Below are positions 41,830 through 49,534 of a stretch of DNA of 64,000 bases, in pieces; position 1 is the stretch's first letter; the number at the start of each line of letters is the position of its first letter. The position numbers were made by a program, and so were the translations under genes. This DNA comes from Rhodospirillaceae bacterium (GTDB lineage Bacteria; Pseudomonadota; Alphaproteobacteria; Rhodospirillales; Rhodospirillaceae), in contig NSIP01000008.1 in NCBI GenBank assembly GCA_002737725.1, forward strand, positions 37,138 to 101,137, read 5' to 3'. The notes under the pieces were generated by a model. It saw only the letters and a program-made list of their open reading frames with translations. It was not told the origin of the DNA and did no database searches.

Positions 41830-43301
41830 GTCGCTTGATTGTGCCTGCCACTCCGTTTGACCTGGGTGATGATGATCACCCGCATGAAGAGTGTGGGGTC
41901 TTCGGGATTATCGGCGATGAGGATGCCGCCACACACACAGTTCTAGGCCTCCATGCTTTGCAACATCGCGGCCAGGAAGCGGCTGGTATTGTCACCTACG
42001 ATGGTAGCCAGTTCCACAGCCATCGCGGCCTTGGGCATGTCGCGGAGAATTTCAACGACGAGGTGACCAACCGCCTGAAGGGCAACATGGCGGTGGGGCA
42101 TAACCGCTACGCCACAACAGGCGGCACCATTCTGCGCAACGTACAGCCGCTGTTTGCCGAGTACGAATTCGGCGGCTTCGCCGTGGGTCATAACGGCAAC
42201 CTGACCAATGCCATGACGCTACGCAAAGAGCTGCAAAAACGCGGCTGCCTGTTTCAATCAACCTCCGATACCGAAACCGTGACGCACCTGATCGCACTCA
42301 GCCAGGCGACAACGGTGGAAGATCGCCTGATCGACGCTTTGCGCCAAATCGAGGGTGCTTACTCGTTCGTGTGCTTGACCAACGGCGCGCTGATTGGCGC
42401 ACGTGATCCGTTGGGATTGCGCCCGCTCATTCTCGGCAAACTGGGACCTGCGCATATTCTGTGCTCGGAAACTTGCGCGCTCGACATCATCGGCGCTGAG
42501 TTCGTGCGCAATATCGAGCCTGGCGAAATTGTGGTGCTCACCAGCGAGGGCGTGCGCAGCCTCAAACCCTTCCCGAAGCAAAGTCAGCGGTTTTGCATTT
42601 TTGAATACATCTACTTTGCCCGCCCCGATTCCATCACCGAAGGCCGCAGTGTCTATGAGGTGCGGAAACTGATCGGCATGGAGCTGGCCCGCGAATCAGG
42701 TGTGGATTGTGATGTTGTGGTGCCGGTCCCCGACTCTGGGGTTCCTGCTGCGCTCGGTTTTGCAGCACAATCGGGCAAGCCCTTTGAATACGGCATCATC
42801 CGCAACCACTATGTGGGCCGTACTTTCATTCAGCCGTCAGATAAAACACGTCACTTGGGTGTGAAACGCAAACATAACCCCAACCGTTCGCAGATCGCGG
42901 GCAAGCGAGTGGTGTTGGTTGATGATTCGATTGTGCGCGGCACGACCTCGATGAAAATTGTCGACATGGTGCGCGAAGCGGGCGCGACCGAAGTACATAT
43001 GCGCATCTCCTCACCGCCGACCGCTCACCCGTGCTTCTTCGGCATCGATACGCCATCTTATGATGGCCTGATGGCCGCGCGCTATAGCGTCGCCGAGATG
43101 AGCAAAAAACTGGGTGTTGATAGTTTGGCGTTCATTTCGATGGATGGCCTTTATCGTGCCCTGGGTGAAGCCAAGCGCAAGGCCGACAAGCCGCAGTTTT
43201 GCGATGCCTGCTTTAGCGGCGAGTATCCGTTACCGCTCACCGACCAAAAAACTGGCACCCTGCCCCAGCAGCTGTCGCTGCTCAACGAAGATCGCGGCTA
43301 A
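41826..43301 (+). CDS. purF: Amidophosphoribosyltransferase PurF
   Basis: The 491-residue enzyme makes phosphoribosylamine from PRPP and glutamine, the first committed step of purine synthesis. A 22-residue propeptide precedes the catalytic Cys23 in HEECGVFGIIG, as in PurF proteins that mature by cleavage. The glutaminase domain includes GHNRYATTGG and GHNGNLTNA; the PRPP site is VVLVDDSIVRGTTSMKIV. CDACFSGEYP near the C-terminus holds Cys residues of a type that may bind an Fe-S cluster with others. It overlaps cvpA by ATGA. Confidence 0.96.
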   Translation: MSRLIVPATPFDLGDDDHPHEECGVFGIIGDEDAATHTVLGLHALQHRGQEAAGIVTYDGSQFHSHRGLGHVAENFNDEVTNRLKGNMAVGHNRYATTGGTILRNVQPLFAEYEFGGFAVGHNGNLTNAMTLRKELQKRGCLFQSTSDTETVTHLIALSQATTVEDRLIDALRQIEGAYSFVCLTNGALIGARDPLGLRPLILGKLGPAHILCSETCALDIIGAEFVRNIEPGEIVVLTSEGVRSLKPFPKQSQRFCIFEYIYFARPDSITEGRSVYEVRKLIGMELARESGVDCDVVVPVPDSGVPAALGFAAQSGKPFEYGIIRNHYVGRTFIQPSDKTRHLGVKRKHNPNRSQIAGKRVVLVDDSIVRGTTSMKIVDMVREAGATEVHMRISSPPTAHPCFFGIDTPSYDGLMAARYSVAEMSKKLGVDSLAFISMDGLYRALGEAKRKADKPQFCDACFSGEYPLPLTDQKTGTLPQQLSLLNEDRG

Positions 43302-43306
43302 GGGCG

Positions 43307-44023
43307 ATGTCTGCGCGCCTGGCCGGACGGATTGCCCTGATCACTGGCGCCTCGCGGGGCATTGGCCGTGCTGTGGCCCTGCGATACGCGCAAGAAGGTG
43401 CGACAGTTGTGGCCTTGGCGCGCTCGAAAAAAGATCTGGAATCGCTCGACGATGAGATTCGTAATGCCACTGGGCAATCAACTGTCTTGATCCCCGAGAG
43501 CGTGACCGATTATGCCAAGATCGAACAGGTTGCCGTTGCACTGGCCGAGCGATTCAAGAAACTTGATATTCTGGTGGGCAATGCGGGCAGCTTGATTCAG
43601 CTTTCACCCTTGGGCCACTACTCTCCGAAGCAATGGGATGAAATCTTTGCCGTTAATGTGACGGCCAATTGGCGCTTGATCCGCTGTCTTGAACCGTTGC
43701 TCAAGGCGTCGGAAGCGGGACGCGCAATTTTTGTCACGTCGAGTGCAGCCCATACCGACAAGATGTACTGGGGACCTTACGGCGCATCGAAGGCAGCCCT
43801 TGAACGCATGATTCAAATATACGCCAGCGAAGTGGCGCATACACCGCTCAAGGTGAACTTGCTTGACCCTGGACGAATTCGCACAAAAATGCGCGCCATC
43901 GCTTATCCGGGTGAAGACCCCAACACCTTGCCAACACCCGAGAGCATTACCAACACCTTCGTCGCCATGGCTGAGCCAGCCTTCAGCCGGACGGGGCAAA
44001 TTGTTCAAGCTCCGAAAGTCTAA
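43307..44023 (+). CDS. SDR family NAD(P)-dependent oxidoreductase (purF-linked)
   Basis: The 238-residue classical SDR has LITGASRGIGRAVALRY at the N-terminus, VGNAGSLIQLSPLGHY, a catalytic Ser in FVTSSAAHTDKMYW and the YGASKAALERM Tyr/Lys pair. It starts 5 bp after purF, a pairing common in alphaproteobacteria, where it resembles E. coli YciK. The substrate is unknown. The last codons overlap the 3' end of der on the other strand. Confidence 0.9.
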   Translation: MSARLAGRIALITGASRGIGRAVALRYAQEGATVVALARSKKDLESLDDEIRNATGQSTVLIPESVTDYAKIEQVAVALAERFKKLDILVGNAGSLIQLSPLGHYSPKQWDEIFAVNVTANWRLIRCLEPLLKASEAGRAIFVTSSAAHTDKMYWGPYGASKAALERMIQIYASEVAHTPLKVNLLDPGRIRTKMRAIAYPGEDPNTLPTPESITNTFVAMAEPAFSRTGQIVQAPKV

Positions 44024-45663
44024 TAACGCCGACGTCTTGGGATGCGCACCTTCTTGCCGCCGTTTGCCTTCGTGGCACGGCCCTTCAAGCTGCGCGGTTT
44101 GGGGCCCTTATGGGCGTTTTTCATTTTCTTGGGCTTCTTGGAGGCCTGGTTCACCACGCCGCCTTTTCGCTCGCTCTGACCGCGGCTAGGCTGAGCCCGC
44201 GCCGACGTCGTCCGCTCGCTGTGACGTGTGGGTCGCCCACTCTCTTCATCGACAAACGGGTTCTTGGGTTTACGCAAACTCAGGCGCAGCGGCACACCCT
44301 TCAGGTCGAACGCGCCGCGCAACTCGTTGGCCAAGTAGCGCATGTAGGATTCAGGCAAGTCCCCCGGTCGCGTCGTGAAGAACAAAAACGTGGGCGGGCG
44401 TGCCTTCACTTGCGTCATATAACGCAACTTGATGCGGTACTTATGCACGGACAACGGCGGCGGATGATGCGCCATCGTCGCCTCGAGCCATCGATTGAGT
44501 GCGGAGGTGGAAATATGCGTGATCCAGGTCTCGTGGATTCTGAACACTGCATTCATCAACGCGTCGACGCGCAGGCCCGAGGTGGCTGACATGGTGATGA
44601 TGCTGACATCAGGCAACTGCGCGAGAGACTCTTCTAAGCGCAGCTTGATGTCCTCGAGCGTCTTTTCTTTGTTGACGACAAGGTCCCACTTATTCAGCGC
44701 GATCACAATCGCGCGACCCTCTTCTTCCACGTAACGTGCGAGCGTGAGGTCCTGTTTGTCGAGGCCGATCTCCGCATCGACTACGATGACCACAACGTCA
44801 GCCATACGCAAGGCTTCGAACGTTTCACCCACCGAAAGCTTCTCAACTGCGTCGGTAACATTTGGCCGCTTGCGCACACCAGCGGTGTCGACGAGGCGAA
44901 GCTCGCGGCCTTCATATTTAAAACTGATGGTCACCGCGTCGCGCGTGATGCCCGACTCTGGGCCCGTCAATTGCCGCTCTTCGCCGATGAGGCGATTGAT
45001 CAGGGTCGACTTGCCAACATTGGGCCGCCCGACAATAGCGATATTCATGGGCCGCAGCGGCACACCTTCAGAGATCGTAAAGCCCGTATCGACTTCTTCT
45101 GGTTCATCGGCATCAGGATCAAACGCCTCAGGCGGTGCATAACCCGCAATACCGCGATACAACCCCTCAAGGCCTTGGCCATGCTCGGCGGAAATGTCGA
45201 TAGCCTCACCAAGGCCAAGCCGAAACGCTTCATAAAGACCTGCTCGGGATTCCTTCGACTCGCACTTGTTGGCCACCAGAATCACGGGGGTTTCTTGCTG
45301 GCGCAAAAGATCTGCGAAATGCTCGTCGAGCGGGACAATGCCTGCTTTCGCATCGATGAGAAGCAATGCGACGTCAGCGTCGGCGACGGCTTTGAGTGTC
45401 AGCCGACGCATACGTCCTTCGAGTGTGTCCTCGGCTGCCGTTTCAAGACCCGCCGTATCGAAGACGCGAAACGACAGCCCAGCCAGCGTGCCCACACCTT
45501 CTTTGCGATCCCGCGTCACACCAGGGCGATCATGCACAATCGCGCTGCGACGACCAACTAGACGATTGAACAGCGTTGATTTGCCCACGTTGGGCCTGCC
45601 GACGATGGCCACCGCAAATGACGGAGGCGCGGCCCCCGGCTGCGATTTTGGCTTGCGGCTCAT
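44020..45663 (-). CDS. der: Ribosome biogenesis GTPase Der (EngA) with extended basic tail
   Basis: Two tandem GTPase domains are clear: G1 motifs GRPNVGKSTLFNRL (about 22-35) and GRPNVGKSTLINRL (about 210-223), with NKCE and NKWD guanine-recognition motifs. A KH-like domain follows. Der acts in 50S subunit assembly. At 547 residues it is longer than usual (about 440-490): the last 80 residues are very basic, with SKKPKKMKNAHKGPKPR and a final KKVRIPRRRRY, and are probably disordered RNA-binding sequence. Upstream lies bamB after 10 bp. Confidence 0.95.
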   Translation of the reverse strand: MSRKPKSQPGAAPPSFAVAIVGRPNVGKSTLFNRLVGRRSAIVHDRPGVTRDRKEGVGTLAGLSFRVFDTAGLETAAEDTLEGRMRRLTLKAVADADVALLLIDAKAGIVPLDEHFADLLRQQETPVILVANKCESKESRAGLYEAFRLGLGEAIDISAEHGQGLEGLYRGIAGYAPPEAFDPDADEPEEVDTGFTISEGVPLRPMNIAIVGRPNVGKSTLINRLIGEERQLTGPESGITRDAVTISFKYEGRELRLVDTAGVRKRPNVTDAVEKLSVGETFEALRMADVVVIVVDAEIGLDKQDLTLARYVEEEGRAIVIALNKWDLVVNKEKTLEDIKLRLEESLAQLPDVSIITMSATSGLRVDALMNAVFRIHETWITHISTSALNRWLEATMAHHPPPLSVHKYRIKLRYMTQVKARPPTFLFFTTRPGDLPESYMRYLANELRGAFDLKGVPLRLSLRKPKNPFVDEESGRPTRHSERTTSARAQPSRGQSERKGGVVNQASKKPKKMKNAHKGPKPRSLKGRATKANGGKKVRIPRRRRY

Positions 45664-45673
45664 TTTATGGGAC

Positions 45674-47011
45674 CTAACGGTAGGCGGCGAGGTCGCCGTC
45701 GTCGTTGAGCAAGTACATGGTGCTATTGGCCAGCGCCGGGGGCAATGTCGCTGCAGAATTCAGATCAAGGCGTCCCAGCACAGCGCCACTATAGGGCGAG
45801 AGCGAGAGCGCTTGTTCATTGGACCCCACCACAATCACACGATCAGACGCCACCACTGGCCCGGCCCAAACGATGCGACCGGTTTTGTCTTCAGGGTCTT
45901 CAAAGCGAGGTAGCTGCGTGACCCACAAAATGCGGCCCGTTCGAACGTCGATGCACAAGGCTTCGGCATCGATGGTGATGACATACAAGAAGTCACCCGC
46001 GATCCACGGCCCATAGACACCCGAGACCGGTGCATCCCACACCCGCTGACCCGTACGCAAATCAATGGCGACAATTACGCCCGAATGGCCAACGACATAA
46101 ACGCGGCCACGGTCGATGACCGGGCGCGCACTGATAATGGGCAAGCTGGCCGCAGCTTCAGTCCGGCGCACCGCCACGACGGTTTCAGTCCACAGGGCCG
46201 AGCCATTATCGACGCGCAATGCAACAACTTCGCCATTGGTAAAGGGGGCAATGACAACACCACCATCGACCGCCGGAGCCGCAGCCCCCATGAGGATGGT
46301 CGCGGTTGAGGCGCCGGAATAGGTCCACAACTGACGCCCCGTTGACGCGGCGAGCGCCACCACCTGATTTTCAACCGTTATGGCAAACACGCGCCCGCCG
46401 TTGACTGTGGGGGCCGAGCGGATGGGGGCTTCAAGTGATGCACGCCAAATTTCTTTGCCCGACTTGGCATCAAGCGCCACGACTTGCGCAAAGCCACCCG
46501 TGATGAAAATGCGACCATTGTCATAAGCGATGCCACCACCGAGAAACGAGCCTTCGTTGTCGTCTTCCGGGGCCGTTTCCGTTCGCCAGAGTCTTTTTCC
46601 GTTGGAGGCATCGTAAGCCGTCACTTCAGCCTCGGCATCCATAGCGAAGACATGACCTTCGGCGACGACGGGTTCGGCCAAAACACGATTGCGTTTGCCT
46701 GTACCTTCGCCAATGTCTTCTGACCACCGCAACTTCGGTACGTCACTCAATGACAAATGATGCATCGCATGATGCGATAAACCACCTGCTTGCGGCCACG
46801 TATCGGTGTCTTGGGGTTTGGGAAGGCGAATCACCGTATCAATGGCGCCAAGGTCAGGGCGCAATTCACGCTCCAGCGCCAAAACCGAAATGCGCGTTCC
46901 CGGCAGAATGTCTTTGTCTTTCTCGCCGGTGAAAATATTGTTGTCGCAGCCCGCGAGCACCATCGTAGTGAAGCCGATCAGCAAGCACGCGCGCGTTGTC
47001 TTGGTCATCAT
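45674..47011 (-). CDS. bamB: Outer membrane protein assembly factor BamB
   Basis: The 445-residue lipoprotein has a signal sequence with lipobox LAGC (lipidated Cys at residue 22). A beta-propeller of PQQ-like repeats follows: TAYDASNGKRLWRTET, VALDAKSGKEIWRASL, VALAASTGRQLWTYSG, VALRVDNGSALWTETV and VAIDLRTGQRVWDAPV. BamB helps the BamA machine insert outer-membrane proteins supplied by SurA. It is coupled to a TPR membrane protein 3 bp upstream and to der downstream, as in many proteobacteria. Confidence 0.93.
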   Translation of the reverse strand: MMTKTTRACLLIGFTTMVLAGCDNNIFTGEKDKDILPGTRISVLALERELRPDLGAIDTVIRLPKPQDTDTWPQAGGLSHHAMHHLSLSDVPKLRWSEDIGEGTGKRNRVLAEPVVAEGHVFAMDAEAEVTAYDASNGKRLWRTETAPEDDNEGSFLGGGIAYDNGRIFITGGFAQVVALDAKSGKEIWRASLEAPIRSAPTVNGGRVFAITVENQVVALAASTGRQLWTYSGASTATILMGAAAPAVDGGVVIAPFTNGEVVALRVDNGSALWTETVVAVRRTEAAASLPIISARPVIDRGRVYVVGHSGVIVAIDLRTGQRVWDAPVSGVYGPWIAGDFLYVITIDAEALCIDVRTGRILWVTQLPRFEDPEDKTGRIVWAGPVVASDRVIVVGSNEQALSLSPYSGAVLGRLDLNSAATLPPALANSTMYLLNDDGDLAAYR

Positions 47012-47014
47012 GAT

Positions 47015-47812
47015 TTACTTCGCTACCGGTGCCGGGGTTGGGGCGACAGGCGTCGGCACAGAGCCAGTTTTAAAAACAGCAGCCAGTTCTTCTGCACGTT
47101 GACGAACACCTGCAGGTGCATTGGCGTCTTTGGCCAAACCTTCGGCGATGGTAATCGCGCGTGGTGTGTCGCCCTGCTTGTTGGCCAGCAGCGCTGAGAG
47201 TTCCGTCGCCGACGGCGAAAACGCATTGCTGGGATCGAGCAAGGGCTTCAATGAAGCCTCCAACTCCAACGGATTTTCAGTATCGAGTCCATGCAACGCG
47301 CGCAAAACACGCGCGAGATCACGAAACAGCGGATCGGCTTTCTCATCGTCAGCCAGCACTTTGTAAGCCGCTAGGGCCCCGGGCACATCCGTCTTCTGCA
47401 GTGCCAACGCTGCCTTTTGCAATTGAGCCAAAGCGGCATACACTTGCCCCTTCTTCTCAGCGAGTGATGCATAGGCCGTCATGGCATCATCAAGCTTTCC
47501 ATCTTGAATGAGCTTGACCGCCGCTTCGTATTGCTGAGCCGCCTCGACGCGTTGTTGGTCTTGGTTTTGCCGCCAGAGTTGCCAACCGGCCACCGCCACG
47601 ACAACGGCAAGGCCAGCGCCAATAACTAAATTCCCGTATTGTTTCCAAAGCTTCGAGAGTTCTTCACCCCGGAGATCTTCTTCGATTTCGCCCATCAAGC
47701 TGTCGACGGCGATTTCGTCCTCGGATTTTTCCGGCTTTTTTGACTTCGTCTTGGCAGGCACCGGAACGTTCCGATCTGAAGCTGTGTCCTTGGTTACGTT
47801 CACGGCTAGCAT
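47015..47812 (-). CDS. YfgM-like tetratricopeptide membrane protein
   Basis: The 265-residue protein has a charged N-terminal cytoplasmic part and one membrane helix at about 65-83 (YGNLVIGAGLAVVVAVAGWQ). A periplasmic TPR-like helical domain (TPR_21) starts WRQNQDQQRVEAAQQYEAAV. The C-terminus is Pro/Ala-rich. Family members such as YfgM work with the Sec machinery and periplasmic chaperones. Its place directly before bamB matches the E. coli yfgM-bamB-der order. The first 35 residues are low in similarity, and a later start near MGEIEEDLRGEELSKL is possible. Confidence 0.87.
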   Translation of the reverse strand: MLAVNVTKDTASDRNVPVPAKTKSKKPEKSEDEIAVDSLMGEIEEDLRGEELSKLWKQYGNLVIGAGLAVVVAVAGWQLWRQNQDQQRVEAAQQYEAAVKLIQDGKLDDAMTAYASLAEKKGQVYAALAQLQKAALALQKTDVPGALAAYKVLADDEKADPLFRDLARVLRALHGLDTENPLELEASLKPLLDPSNAFSPSATELSALLANKQGDTPRAITIAEGLAKDANAPAGVRQRAEELAAVFKTGSVPTPVAPTPAPVAK

Positions 47813-48115
47813 TCCTTATCGACAATCTATTGAAGCCCTGGCGTCAGAATGACCACGGCAGATCAGTGAATCCGGGTATCCCCAGGCCTGGCACAGGCCG
47901 GGCACGAAAGCGGGCAGAACATAAAGACTTAGCCCCCCCGACGCAATTGCAAGGGCAACACCCTTTGCCACAATCCAACCTGTTGAATAGAAACGATGTT
48001 TTGACGGGAACTTGGGCCCGGTGATTCAAGGTTTATTAATCGGTGTGGAATGAACGATGGATGCACAGATTTCTATTTTCTAGCACCACGCTTTCGGCGG
48101 ATTGAGGGTCGCCCC

Positions 48116-48397
48116 ATGCCTCGCTCGTATATTCGCACCGGCCCTTGCGGCATCGTCCTTTATGGGGCTTTAGGGGGCCGTGGCGGTAAACCCGACCCCA
48201 TCTGGTTGCAGTTCTTCGGGTATAACTGCGCAGCGTCTGCTGGGGGTCCTGCGGGCGCCTTCTGCGCTACCCGTGCGCCGGGCGAAGGGGCCGCAGAGGT
48301 CAGCCGGTATTGTTACCAGACACTTGCGAATGCCAATTGCCTCGACCGCCCCGATTCTGAGCGCAAGAACCAAGCCCTAGGCTCATCTGCCTATTAA
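48116..48397 (+). CDS. Small hypothetical protein, Cys-containing
   Basis: From the ATG at 48116 (preceded by GAGGG) the product is 93 residues; an ATG at 48050 is also in frame. The C-terminal part VSRYCYQTLANANCLDRPDS resembles the end of small alphaproteobacterial lipoproteins that carry a YCYxTL...C..rP motif. The expected signal peptide and lipobox are not found in this frame, so the N-terminal half may be shifted or decayed. No function can be given. The 300 bp before it (47813-48115) show only a small hairpin GGCCTG/CAGGCC near 47885. Confidence 0.45.
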   Translation: MPRSYIRTGPCGIVLYGALGGRGGKPDPIWLQFFGYNCAASAGGPAGAFCATRAPGEGAAEVSRYCYQTLANANCLDRPDSERKNQALGSSAY

Positions 48398-48457
48398 GCT
48401 TGGCTATGACCGCAAAGGGTCTTGCTCGCCGAGGACAAGTTATTACACAATAAAGTC

Positions 48458-48850
48458 ATGAGCCGCAGCATCTTGCCTAGGCCGACCAGGCCCATGACAT
48501 CCGTCGTGCCGATTGCCGCCTACCAGCGCAAGGCCCAAGACCTGTATTTTACGCGCGATGAGTTCAATCGCCTTTTAAACCTGTACTCCAGCCACGTCAT
48601 GCGTGGGGAATGGCGCGACTATGCCATTAGCCAGGACCCCACCAAGGCCTCATTTTTCATCTTCCGGCACACCAACGAATATCCACTCTTCGTCATTTCA
48701 AAGCTGGAATCACGCGGCAAAAACCGCGTCGCAGCGTCGAAAAACGGCCGTTATGTGCTGTTCAGCCGCCAGAAAAAACTGAAGCAAGCCCATGACCTGG
48801 ATGCTGTGCTGCGCCTGCTCAGTCAGCCCCTGACTGTGGTGCGTTCCTAA
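48458..48850 (+). CDS. DUF2794 domain-containing protein
   Basis: The frame from the ATG at 48458 gives 130 residues; the ATG at 48494 (TSVVPIAAYQ) is another candidate start. The core YFTRDEFNRLLNLYSSHVMR, GEWRDYAISQD and FIFRHTNEYPLFVISK matches DUF2794, small cytosolic proteins found mainly in alphaproteobacteria. Function is unknown. It stands alone, with AT-rich DNA after it. Confidence 0.82.
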   Translation: MSRSILPRPTRPMTSVVPIAAYQRKAQDLYFTRDEFNRLLNLYSSHVMRGEWRDYAISQDPTKASFFIFRHTNEYPLFVISKLESRGKNRVAASKNGRYVLFSRQKKLKQAHDLDAVLRLLSQPLTVVRS

Positions 48851-49534
48851 GGCCCGATTCGAGCCTTAATAAGATGTTAATTACATCTATATTTCAAATA
48901 GTTAAAGTTTAATGACATGCACTGAGGTCGCACCAGCCATGCGATCTTGTTGCTATGCAGCATAAACCGTTCCGAATATTAAAAGCTTGTCTTGAGGACA
49001 TCAATCACCCTCAGGCGCCAAGACAAAGAAAAACAAGGAACGTGTTGTGTCGAAGTACGTAAAGTTGATGGATGGTTTTTTCGTATGCGTCCTGATGGTG
49101 ACTGGCGTTTGGTACGTCAACGCCGTCGTCCATATCGTCGTCCATATGATCTAATCTGGTCGTTCTCGACGACAGATTTTGCAAGCCACTGCCCTTGAAG
49201 AGTGACTGACCAACCGGTCCGTACTGCTTCAAGCAGCGGGTTTGCCTCGCCAAAAACGACTATTTCAAAGCCCCGAAGATAAACCAGCTGGCAAAGTTGC
49301 CATGCTGCGGAGCCTCAACTTTACCCTGCGCGAACTGGGTGAAGTATTCGTCGCTGACAACGCCGCGATCGGGGATACGTGTCTCGTCGCATTTTTTGGG
49401 GTGTAACCCACCCTCGAAACACATTTACTGGGTAAGAGAATAGTGAATAATTAATTACAGAGTGACATTTATTTCAGTTACATTGCAAAATGACCCCCAG
49501 AGCAAATAGGGCATTGAGCAATCACGAGGGGAAC
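48851..49534 (+). other. Long intergenic region before the TonB receptor gene
   Basis: I see no convincing gene here. A 12-bp sequence CGTCGTCCATAT is repeated in tandem at 49124-49147. An open plus-strand stretch (about 49206-49406) without a normal start reads GLPRQKRLFQSPEDKPAGKV and LRELGEVFVADNAAIG; it looks protein-like but I cannot place it, and it may be the end of a decayed gene. The last 60 bp (TAATTAATTACAG and neighbours) are AT-rich and probably contain the receptor gene promoter. Confidence 0.5.

Noticed and set aside
49011..49253. Minus-strand 80-codon frame with MDDDMDDGVDV
   Set aside because: The acidic run comes from a 12-bp tandem repeat, there is no ribosome binding site and no similarity to known proteins.
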